Below are positions 1 through 5,939 of a stretch of 14,790 nt of DNA, one piece after another (position 1 is the first letter of the stretch; each line of letters begins with the position of its first letter). The DNA comes from Gammaproteobacteria bacterium (GTDB lineage Bacteria; Pseudomonadota; Gammaproteobacteria; GRL18), in NCBI GenBank assembly GCA_027076245.1, contig JALTKC010000354.1, positions 1-14,790 of the forward strand. Reading direction: 5' to 3'. Below the pieces are notes generated by a model that was not told where the DNA came from, ran no database searches, and was given only the letters and a program-made list of their open reading frames with translations. A program made the translations under genes and the position numbers.

Positions 1-1
1 T

Positions 2-805
2 AGTGACACCGATGCCTTGTCTTCCCAGGCTGCAATTGATATCAAACAGGTCTTAGAATTATTTTCTGAAATAAGCAATTTTGTAGAAATAACTCAATCA
101 AGAGCCAGTCAGTTAAAAATATCCACAGATAATATTTCAGAAATTACAGCAATAATCAGTAATATTGCTGAACAAACCAATTTACTTGCTCTAAATGCAT
201 CAATAGAAGCCGCTCGCGCTGGTGAAAAAGGTAGAGGATTTTCTGTTGTAGCAGATGAAGTTAAGAAACTCGCTGAAAGAACTCAGCAGGCAACTCTGGA
301 AGTTGAAAAAAACATTGTATCTATTAGTATGCAAAGCAATGATATTAATTTAAAAATTGACGACTTATTGACCACAACAAGTTCAGCAAATCATTTTATT
401 GATAAGTTTAATAAAAATATTTCTCAGGTTATTACTAATACGGCTTCAATTAAACAGAAAAACAGTTCATTTCTTGAAAATACAACTTTAATAAATCGTG
501 TCCTTGAACAGATTGTATTTAAAATCGGCTTATATAATTCAGTTATATCAAAACAAATCAAGTTTGACATGAATGAAGTAAAAAGAAATCTATTTGAAAA
601 TGAGCTGGTAAAAGAACATGCAAAGAAAAGCTTAATAAATTCTTCACAATATAAAATAAAAGAAATTAGTTGTCACTTAATTAAAATATTAAATGCCAGT
701 AACACAAACGACGGTATTATTAAGCTGCTTGATGAATTAGAAACAGAAAGTTTTAAACTATATCATCAACTACTATTTACAAAAGAAGCAATAGAAAAAA
801 GGTAA
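2..805 (+). CDS. Methyl-accepting chemotaxis protein, C-terminal part (5' truncated by window edge)
   Basis: This is the cytoplasmic signalling end of a chemoreceptor, which relays ligand sensing to the CheA/CheW array. The frame is open from base 2, so the sensor and membrane portions lie outside the window; the TTG at 17 is internal and not a start. The hairpin tip is clear at about 140-290, with the conserved core IAEQTNLLALNASIEAARAG followed by GRGFSVVADEVKKLAERT. After the hairpin comes a helical tail of about 100 residues. The segment LEQIVFKIGLYNSV (503-544) resembles the start of a CZB (chemoreceptor zinc-binding) domain, usually LDHxxWKxxxY, and a final His occurs in LYHQ (764-766), but most zinc ligands seem to be missing. 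The gene is much more AT-rich than its neighbours. MCP identity is secure; the CZB reading is tentative. Confidence 0.93.
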   Translation, partial: SDTDALSSQAAIDIKQVLELFSEISNFVEITQSRASQLKISTDNISEITAIISNIAEQTNLLALNASIEAARAGEKGRGFSVVADEVKKLAERTQQATLEVEKNIVSISMQSNDINLKIDDLLTTTSSANHFIDKFNKNISQVITNTASIKQKNSSFLENTTLINRVLEQIVFKIGLYNSVISKQIKFDMNEVKRNLFENELVKEHAKKSLINSSQYKIKEISCHLIKILNASNTNDGIIKLLDELETESFKLYHQLLFTKEAIEKR

Positions 806-842
806 GAGCAATTCCAGACCATTAAAAAAAACGGGGTAATTT

Positions 843-925
843 CCGGAAGTGCGGGCATCTTGCCCGCATCAAAAAGAACGAATAACCTGCACATTGATAT
901 AGGAAGGATATCCACACTCCTGGGA
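843..925. repeat. Palindromic intergenic repeat, copy A
   Basis: A perfect 8-bp stem TGCGGGCA (850-857) and TGCCCGCA (861-868) surrounds a 3-base loop. A right-hand segment GGATATCCACACTCCTGGGA (906-925) is closely similar to the right arm of copy C (5894-5912). It sits between the convergent stops of the chemoreceptor and the DUF1015 gene. It belongs to the same family as 4084-4165 and 5877-5912. It could act as a two-way transcription stop, although no T-run follows the stem. Confidence 0.75.
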
Positions 926-956
926 TTAAGAATAGCTATAGGAAAATTTTAATTTA

Positions 957-2288
957 CTATTTAATTTTTCTGGCTTCCAGATAAAAGCGTTTTTCATCCG
1001 CCTCGCCCATAGAGAAGGTTTTTCTGGGCAGGGCGCCGTCAAAAATTATGGTTTTAAACAGGCTGTGCTTGGAAATCGGCGGGAAGAAGAAACCCATATT
1101 GCCTTCCTTGACACCTAGCTCATTCACGACGTCATCACCGTGAATAAAGTCCACCTTACCGCCATTCTTCTCCAGGTAATCATTTAAAAATGACTCAATA
1201 GTGGCCAGTTCCAGGGTATATTCAGGGTTGGTGATTTGAATATAACCATAACCGGAAGCATCATTAAAGGGTACAATATGCACATTATCGCCCGAGGCGG
1301 CTTGAGCTCTGGCTTTCATATCGGCTTCATTATCACAGCGAACCACGGAACAGTTGCCGTTAAAATGCGCCTGCATATCCTTTAATAACTGCTGCGGATT
1401 GACATTAAAAATCACCCGGTGGATAGGCTCAAACTGCAGGCCTTCATCATGGATATTCACCAGTTCCACCAGAGCAAAACGAGCAGGGTTATCCATTACT
1501 GACTGCACATCATCTGCTTCTTCCTTAATTTTTTCCCAGATGGCTTTGGCGGTGGCTAAAGAATGGTTACCGTCACCCATGGCATAGAGCAGCACATCAC
1601 GCCCCTGAGCATTGTACTTGTCGGCAAATACCTGAGGATCGGCCAGTTGGGTCAGGGCATCCACAGTTTGCTGGATAAGTTCCGGGGTATCAATGGCGTA
1701 GCCCTTGATATGGCCGCTGTCCATCATCAGTTCAAAGTCATACAGAGGCTGAGGATTTTTTTCAAACAGCGGTTCAATGACGGTGCGCTGCGGATCATCA
1801 ATCAGCACCATAATATGGGGCAGTTCAATGGCCGCATCCTGACGGACTTTAATGCGCGGCGGCAATCGATCCACAATGGTGCCTTCAGTGGCACGGATTA
1901 AGGTCTGTGACCCCTTGTTAAAGTCATAGTGTTCCAGATCAATGGCCATGACCAGCCCCTTACGGGAAGGCGCCTGAGAGGTTTTACGATCCACCAGAAC
2001 AAAGCCCGGTTTCTCCATTGGCACTAAAACACCTTCGTCCAGATATTGCTGCATGGTGTTATTGATACTGGCAATACGCTTATCACCGTCCGCGTCTTCC
2101 AGAAAAACTTCCGGGAATATGACATTTAGGGTGGATGGTGCATCACCGGCTATTTCCGCCACTTTTGCCCAGTAGTCCGGCTGTGAGGTGTACTGATCAC
2201 AGGCCACGACCGACCATTTATGCAGATCCACATCCTTATTGGGTAATAAAATTTCCGGCACCTGTAAGCCGATTTTGTCAAAATTCAT
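957..2288 (-). CDS. DUF1015 family protein
   Basis: A full-length member (443 residues) of the DUF1015 family, whose biochemical function I cannot state. It begins MNFDKIGLQVPEILLPN and carries the family hallmarks WSVVACDQYTSQPDYW (residues 25-40), AMGDGNHSLATAKAIWE (236-252) and EPIHRVIF (287-294). There is no signal peptide or membrane segment, so it is probably cytosolic. The ATG is preceded by GGAGA at a good distance. It lies 76 bp downstream of purC on the same strand with no clear terminator between, so co-transcription is likely. The GDGNHS-LATAK stretch recalls the ParB/sulfiredoxin-fold DG-H-R-A signature, which would hint at nucleotide or phosphate chemistry; this is inference only. 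Confidence 0.88.
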   Translation of the reverse strand: MNFDKIGLQVPEILLPNKDVDLHKWSVVACDQYTSQPDYWAKVAEIAGDAPSTLNVIFPEVFLEDADGDKRIASINNTMQQYLDEGVLVPMEKPGFVLVDRKTSQAPSRKGLVMAIDLEHYDFNKGSQTLIRATEGTIVDRLPPRIKVRQDAAIELPHIMVLIDDPQRTVIEPLFEKNPQPLYDFELMMDSGHIKGYAIDTPELIQQTVDALTQLADPQVFADKYNAQGRDVLLYAMGDGNHSLATAKAIWEKIKEEADDVQSVMDNPARFALVELVNIHDEGLQFEPIHRVIFNVNPQQLLKDMQAHFNGNCSVVRCDNEADMKARAQAASGDNVHIVPFNDASGYGYIQITNPEYTLELATIESFLNDYLEKNGGKVDFIHGDDVVNELGVKEGNMGFFFPPISKHSLFKTIIFDGALPRKTFSMGEADEKRFYLEARKIK

Positions 2289-2364
2289 GTTTTCTCTCCG
2301 GGAGACTGGGTTAAATCCGATTGTTTTCTTTGCGTGTTAGTCTTGTTCGGGACTGGTTTCGGGG

Positions 2365-3258
2365 TTAATTCTGTTTAGCCGTTAAGCGCTCCAGAGCTTC
2401 CTGGTATTTTGCCGTGGTATTGCTGACCACATCTTCCGGCAGTTCAGGACCGGGCGGGGTTTTGTCCCACTCCAGGGTTTCCAGATAATCGCGCACATAC
2501 TGTTTGTCAAAGCTCTGCGGGCTGCTGCCGGGACGATAAGTCGCCGCCAGCCAGAAACGGGAAGAATCCGGCGTCAAGGCTTCATCAATCAGGGTCAGAC
2601 GGTTATCCGCATCCACCCCGAACTCAAACTTGGTATCGGCAATAATAATGCCTCTGGGCAGGGCGTATTGAGCCGCCTCCTGATACAGTTTCAAACTGAC
2701 ATCACGGATCTGAGCGGCCAGGTCTTCACCAATCAGCTGCACGGTGGCTTCATAATCAATATTTTCATCATGCTCGCCCACTGCCGCCTTGCTGGAGGGG
2801 GTATAAATGGCCTGGGGCAGTTGGTCAGCCAGTTGCAGACCTTCCAGCAGCTTAATACCGCATACCGCTCCGCTGTTCTGGTAGTCTTTCCAGCCTGAGC
2901 CGATAATATAGCCGCGCACAATGGCTTCTATGGGCAGAGCTTTGAGTTTTTTTACAATTACAGCACGGCCTTCCACCTGCTCCCGTTCTGCCGCATCGGG
3001 TATGGCCTGCTCCAGTGTCATATCAGAAACCTGATTGGGAATGGTGTCCCTGAAATAATCAAACCAGAAATTAGATACCTGTGTCAGAATAGCGCCTTTA
3101 CCGGGAATGGGCGTGGGCAGGATCACATCAAAGGCCGACAGGCGATCGGTGGTCACAATCAGCATGTGATCATCACCCACGGCATAAATATCCCTGACCT
3201 TGCCTCGGTGGATCAGCGGCAGGCTTTTCAGGTTGGTTTCATATAATACAGGTACCAT
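2365..3258 (-). CDS. purC: Phosphoribosylaminoimidazole-succinocarboxamide synthase (SAICAR synthetase)
   Basis: This enzyme joins CAIR and aspartate, using ATP, to give SAICAR in de novo purine synthesis in the cytosol. At 297 residues it is the long form, as in yeast Ade1 and many Proteobacteria, rather than the roughly 240-residue E. coli type. Visible motifs are HRGKVRDIYAVGDD (17-30, nucleotide-binding strand region), TDRLSAFDV (37-45), GSGWKDYQNSG (120-130), the signature IADTKFEFG (206-214) and DEALTPDSSRFW (225-236). The chosen ATG gives the normal family N-terminus, but no strong Shine-Dalgarno is seen before it. It is first in a probable two-gene unit with the DUF1015 gene and is divergent from the FMN reductase. 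No truncation or frameshift is seen. Confidence 0.97.
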   Translation of the reverse strand: MVPVLYETNLKSLPLIHRGKVRDIYAVGDDHMLIVTTDRLSAFDVILPTPIPGKGAILTQVSNFWFDYFRDTIPNQVSDMTLEQAIPDAAEREQVEGRAVIVKKLKALPIEAIVRGYIIGSGWKDYQNSGAVCGIKLLEGLQLADQLPQAIYTPSSKAAVGEHDENIDYEATVQLIGEDLAAQIRDVSLKLYQEAAQYALPRGIIIADTKFEFGVDADNRLTLIDEALTPDSSRFWLAATYRPGSSPQSFDKQYVRDYLETLEWDKTPPGPELPEDVVSNTTAKYQEALERLTAKQN

Positions 3259-3324
3259 TATTTGTTTATCCAGTATGAATTTATCCTGTGTCCGTTTATC
3301 AGGCGTATTTAAAACAGGGGGTCA

Positions 3325-3353
3325 ATTATAAAACATCCGCTATAAAATTGCAG
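3325..3353 (-). promoter_or_regulatory. Putative purC promoter
   Basis: On the minus strand a consensus -10 TATAAT (3325-3330) lies 17 bp from a weak -35 CTGCAA (3348-3353, 3 of 6 matches). It would give a leader of about 60 bases before the purC ATG. No PurR-type operator was recognised. Confidence 0.4.
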
Positions 3354-3443
3354 GTTCAGAAAACCGGGCTTGAAAATAATCTTTTAGCACCCATCACTTT
3401 AAGATTAAACCCCATTAAACAGACCAACAGGATGCAGCAAACC

Positions 3444-4055
3444 ATGAAAATAGCAATTATCAGCGGCAGTCATCGAAATAATTCCCAGAGTATGAAAGTG
3501 GCGCAGCATATTGAAAGCACTCTGCAAAAGGATATCTGCGATGAAACCTGGCTTTATTCTCTGGCGGCTAATCCACTGCCTTTATGGGATGAAGGCGTCT
3601 GGGACGGAGAACAGCACTGGCAGGATTTATTAAACCCCATCCGCGAACAGTTACAGTCCTGTGATGCACTGGTGGTAATTACTCCAGAATGGCACGGTCA
3701 GGTACCCGCCGGTCTAAAAAACTTTTTTCTGTTATTCGGCAAAAATGAACTGGCTCATAAACCGGCGCTGATTGTATCAGTGTCTGCCGGTGACGGCGGT
3801 GCTTATCCTGTTGCCGAACTGCGTATGAGCAGTTATAAAAATTCCCGTTTATGTTATATCCCGGAACAGGTCATTATCCGTCATGTGGAATCGGTATTAA
3901 ATGATAATCCTGATGATAATGACAGCCGTTCTGACCCCTGGATTCGTGAACGACTGCAATGGTCATTAAATATTCTGGCCCAGTACGGCACTGCACTGAA
4001 AACTGTGCGTGACAGCGGTGTGACTGAAACGGATAAATTCGGGAATGGAATGTAA
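3444..4055 (+). CDS. NADPH-dependent FMN reductase-like flavoprotein
   Basis: A soluble flavodoxin-fold oxidoreductase of the NADPH-dependent FMN reductase family (203 residues). Relatives transfer electrons from NAD(P)H via FMN to quinones, azo dyes, chromate or flavins; the true substrate cannot be read here. The FMN phosphate loop is SGSHRNNS (residues 7-14) directly after a first beta strand, MKIAII. The second signature TPEWHGQVPAGLKN (80-93) corresponds to the family's TPEYNGS-P--LKN flavin-contacting loop, followed by a strand and glycine-rich turn VSVSAGDGGAYP. The open frame extends upstream to 3288, but that extension has no homology and crosses the probable promoter area; ATG 3444 places the Rossmann strand at the N-terminus and has AGGA (3429-3432) upstream. 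ATG 3432 is an alternative. Divergent from purC, so probably independently transcribed. Confidence 0.88.
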   Translation: MKIAIISGSHRNNSQSMKVAQHIESTLQKDICDETWLYSLAANPLPLWDEGVWDGEQHWQDLLNPIREQLQSCDALVVITPEWHGQVPAGLKNFFLLFGKNELAHKPALIVSVSAGDGGAYPVAELRMSSYKNSRLCYIPEQVIIRHVESVLNDNPDDNDSRSDPWIRERLQWSLNILAQYGTALKTVRDSGVTETDKFGNGM

Positions 4056-4083
4056 TTTTCAGGTCTTAACTGGCTCTTAACTA

Positions 4084-4165
4084 CCTGGGAGTGCGGGCAT
4101 CCATGCCCGCATTTGCAATCACTTACCTTCTTTATCAATGTGGGCAGGATGCCCACGCTCCCAGG
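4084..4165. repeat. Palindromic intergenic repeat, copy B (complete composite form)
   Basis: An 82-bp element whose ends are an imperfect inverted repeat: CCTGGGAGTGCGGG (4084-4097) and, read on the other strand, CCTGGGAGCGTGGG (4152-4165). Each half contains its own small palindrome: TGCGGGCA/TGCCCGCA at left (4092-4111) and TGTGGGCA/TGCCCAC at right (4139-4156). It fills the gap between the convergent stops of the FMN reductase and yaiI. This is the most complete of the three copies in the window. It encodes nothing and may be a small non-autonomous mobile element or a REP-like element. Confidence 0.85.
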
Positions 4166-4184
4166 AGAGCAGCACTATTCTGGC

Positions 4185-4643
4185 TTATTGCTGACTCAGA
4201 TACTGAGTTAGAATACGATCCAGATGATTGGCAAAATTCTGCCTGTCCGTCTGGTTTAACGGCGGCGGTCCGCCGCCCGTCTGCACACCACTGGAGCGCA
4301 TAGTATCCATAAAATCCCGCATATTCAGTTTGGATTTGATACTGCTGGCTGAATAAAGCTCTCCCCTTGGGTTTAAAGCCTGAGCCCCTTTTTCAATGAC
4401 CTCTGCTGCCAGTGGAATATCACCGGTGATCACCAGATCATCTTTCTCTACCCGCTTTACAATCTCATTATCCGCCACATCAAAGCCAGCCGGCACTTTA
4501 AGCATTTTAATATTATCGACAGAGGGTATCTGAATAAAGCGGTTAGCCACCAGGGTCATGGGTATTTTTGTTCGTTTGGCCGCTTTAAAAAGAATGTCCT
4601 TAATCACGACTGGACAGGCATCGGCATCAACCCATATATGCAT
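4185..4643 (-). CDS. yaiI: YaiI/YqxD family protein (UPF0178, DUF188)
   Basis: A complete 152-residue member of the widespread UPF0178/DUF188 family, which has a PIN-like nuclease fold by family assignment but no established physiological role. Conserved blocks are MHIWVDADACPVVIKDIL at the N-terminus (acidic residues of the putative metal site), VKRVEKDDLVITGDIPLA (second acidic cluster), ALNPRGELY, and the glycine/proline loop SSGVQTGGGPPPL near the C-terminus. It has no signal peptide or membrane segment, so it is probably cytosolic. A modest GGGA lies upstream of the ATG. The gene stands alone, convergent with the FMN reductase across the palindromic repeat and divergent from the small exported protein genes. 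Confidence 0.93.
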   Translation of the reverse strand: MHIWVDADACPVVIKDILFKAAKRTKIPMTLVANRFIQIPSVDNIKMLKVPAGFDVADNEIVKRVEKDDLVITGDIPLAAEVIEKGAQALNPRGELYSASSIKSKLNMRDFMDTMRSSGVQTGGGPPPLNQTDRQNFANHLDRILTQYLSQQ

Positions 4644-4740
4644 AGTATTTTCCCGTAAAGTTTTTAGCTATTCTAACATAAACCGTTCACTTCTTTTTCG
4701 GGTAAACCCCATAAAATATAAGAGCAACATAACAGATACA

Positions 4741-4811
4741 TTACAAAAGTTTAATTCTCATGTAAGGCTGGTGAAAGGGAGACTGTTGTATAGTTATCCC
4801 AACAAAACAGA
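4741..4811 (+). promoter_or_regulatory. Promoter module A, upstream of the first small exported protein
   Basis: A 71-bp block aligned without gaps to 5405-5475, 59 of 71 bases identical by my count. A -10 element TATAGT (4789-4794) is preceded by GTAAGG (4762-4767) and GAAAGG (4773-4778), 11 bp apart and overlapping the expected -35 position. No good -35 hexamer is present. This layout is typical of promoters switched on by an OmpR/PhoB-type regulator; the regulator itself is not known. The block ends in a shared early leader CAACAAAACAGA (4800-4811). Confidence 0.65.
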
Positions 4812-4816
4812 AAACG

Positions 4817-4840
4817 AAACTAAAACTGAAACTGAAACAA
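4817..4840 (+). repeat. Short A-rich hexamer tandem repeat in the 5' leader
   Basis: Four successive hexamers read AAACTA, AAACTG, AAACTG, AAACAA. They lie in the predicted untranslated leader of the first small exported protein, between promoter module A and its ribosome binding site, and are absent from the second copy's shorter leader. They account for part of the roughly 32-base difference in leader length. Confidence 0.6.
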
Positions 4841-4892
4841 AAGAATATATTTACAGAACAACTTACCAGATACTAACGATGAGGATACTACC

Positions 4893-5240
4893 ATGAAAAC
4901 ATTATCTACTTTAATTTTTGCTGCTACTACTGCTTTTGCTGTTAATGCTAATGCCGGAACTGATGCACTGCACGGTGACCCTGCCATCAACGATGTTTTT
5001 CCAATCCAGGAAACCAGTATTCAGCCACAGTCTCTGAACACTGTTGCTGACACAGGCAAACAGGTCTGGAGTATTGAGTATGAAGAATACGTTAACCCAG
5101 CTGACTTCAACCTGATTGAACAGAACAGTGTTGCCAGCCTGATTCAGGAAATGGAAAATAATCCTCCTGCAGCAGGTGGAATGCAGTCAGGTGATACCTT
5201 TAACTGGGATGCTACAGCCGGTGAATATCAACTGCAATAA
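4893..5240 (+). CDS. Small exported protein of unknown family, paralogue 1
   Basis: I do not recognise this family. The 115-residue product starts with a typical Sec signal peptide, MKTLSTLIFAATTAFAVNANA, with probable cleavage after Ala21, leaving a mature protein of about 94 residues. The mature part is acidic, has no cysteine and no membrane segment, so it is probably periplasmic or released. Visible blocks shared with the paralogue at 5525-5863 are HGDP...DVFP, TVADTG, VWS.E.EEYVNPADFNL, SVAS, NPPAAG and the C-terminal TAGEYQLQ. From HGDP onward about 60 of 89 aligned positions are identical. GAGGA (4881-4885) lies 7 bases before the ATG. It has its own promoter module and a strong terminator, so it is a monocistronic transcript. 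A real gene is supported by duplication, conserved residues and signals; function is unknown. Confidence 0.88.
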   Translation: MKTLSTLIFAATTAFAVNANAGTDALHGDPAINDVFPIQETSIQPQSLNTVADTGKQVWSIEYEEYVNPADFNLIEQNSVASLIQEMENNPPAAGGMQSGDTFNWDATAGEYQLQ

Positions 5241-5275
5241 AATATAATCAGAATCATTACATTTTCATTTCTTTC

Positions 5276-5317
5276 AAAAAGCTCTCTGCCCCTACTGACA
5301 GGCAGAGAGCTTTTTTA
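5276..5317 (+). terminator. Strong intrinsic terminator after paralogue 1
   Basis: A GC-rich stem GCTCTCTGCC (5281-5290) pairs with GGCAGAGAGC (5301-5310) around a 10-base loop, followed by six T and preceded by five A that extend the stem. It separates the two small-protein genes, so each is transcribed on its own. Confidence 0.93.
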
Positions 5318-5404
5318 TTTCAGCTGATTTTTTCTAACTAAGATTTTCTAACGATATTTTTAACTTCTCATATTCAACTATAAAGTTCTTCCGTGATAAA
5401 AACG

Positions 5405-5475
5405 TTACAAACATTTAATCCTTATGTAAGGATTATGTAAGGGTGATTGTTGTATAGTTAACTCAACAAAACAGA
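5405..5475 (+). promoter_or_regulatory. Promoter module B, upstream of the second small exported protein
   Basis: Ungapped duplicate of the block at 4741-4811. The -10 is TATAGT (5453-5458). Two perfect direct repeats TGTAAGG (5425-5431 and 5436-5442) are spaced exactly 11 bp, one helical turn, and bracket the -35 position. The first is also one half of a small palindrome, CCTTA then TG then TAAGG (5420-5431). Predicted start of transcription is near 5465, giving a leader of about 60 bases. The arrangement suggests a tandem-binding OmpR/PhoB-family activator (inference). Confidence 0.68.
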
Positions 5476-5524
5476 GATTGTTTTAAAAACTCAAAAACCT
5501 GTTACAGACAAAAAGGAAATAATC

Positions 5525-5863
5525 ATGAAAACATTAACTACATTATTATTCGTTGCCGCTACTGCTTTTTCTGCTAATGCTAACGCCACTCCTGTCCACG
5601 GTGATCCAGGCCCTGGCGATGTCTTTCCATTGCAAAAAACCAGTCTGCAATCACAGCCTCTGACAACCGTTGCAGATACCGGTCAGAAAGTCTGGAGTGT
5701 TGAATTTGAAGAATATGTTAATCCTGCCGACTTTAATCTGACTGGCAACAGCAGTGTAGCCAGTGTACTGCAAACACTGGAAACTAATCCACCTGCAGCA
5801 GGCAGTTACTCACAGGATACCTTCAAGTGGGATACTACAGCCGGTGAATATCAGCTGCAATAA
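5525..5863 (+). CDS. Small exported protein of unknown family, paralogue 2
   Basis: A 112-residue paralogue of the product at 4893-5240, again unrecognised. The signal peptide is MKTLTTLLFVAATAFSANANA, cleaved probably after Ala21, leaving about 91 residues. Compared with paralogue 1 it lacks two residues before HGDP and one near the C-terminus, and changes are mostly conservative (Ile/Leu, Tyr/Phe, Lys/Gln). The invariant stretches EEYVNPADFNL and TAGEYQLQ suggest a folded or binding surface under selection. It has no cysteine and is acidic. AAGGA (5513-5517) sits 7 bases before the ATG. There is no T-run terminator after it; palindromic repeat copy C lies immediately downstream. The pair arose by duplication of promoter plus gene. 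Confidence 0.88.
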   Translation: MKTLTTLLFVAATAFSANANATPVHGDPGPGDVFPLQKTSLQSQPLTTVADTGQKVWSVEFEEYVNPADFNLTGNSSVASVLQTLETNPPAAGSYSQDTFKWDTTAGEYQLQ

Positions 5864-5876
5864 GAGCCTGAAAAAT

Positions 5877-5912
5877 TCTGGGAATGCAGGCAAGGATATC
5901 TGCACTCCCAGA
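5877..5912. repeat. Palindromic intergenic repeat, copy C (short form)
   Basis: Outer arms TCTGGGAATGCAG (5877-5889) and CTGCACTCCCAGA (5900-5912) match in 12 of 13 positions as an inverted repeat around a 10-base loop. Compared with copy B the internal part is missing, so the two outer arms form a single hairpin. It lies between the convergent stops of paralogue 2 and the TVP38-rhodanese gene. Confidence 0.8.
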
Positions 5913-5939
5913 TTTAAGATACTTTTTAATACACTTAAT

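Noticed and set aside
1354..1901. Plus-strand open frames inside the DUF1015 gene
   Set aside because: They are shadow frames of a well-conserved gene, with no ribosome site and no recognisable domain.
3288..3443. Upstream in-frame extension of the FMN reductase (52 extra residues)
   Set aside because: The extension is not flavodoxin-like, crosses the divergent promoter region, and would move the FMN loop away from the N-terminus; ATG 3444 fits the family.
4817..4840. Hexamer repeats as a CRISPR-like or phase-variable tract
   Set aside because: Only about four short imperfect units in an untranslated leader; there are no spacers and no reading-frame effect.
5281..5310. Inverted repeat after paralogue 1 as another copy of the palindromic repeat family
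   Set aside because: Its sequence is unrelated and it has a T-run, so it is an ordinary intrinsic terminator.
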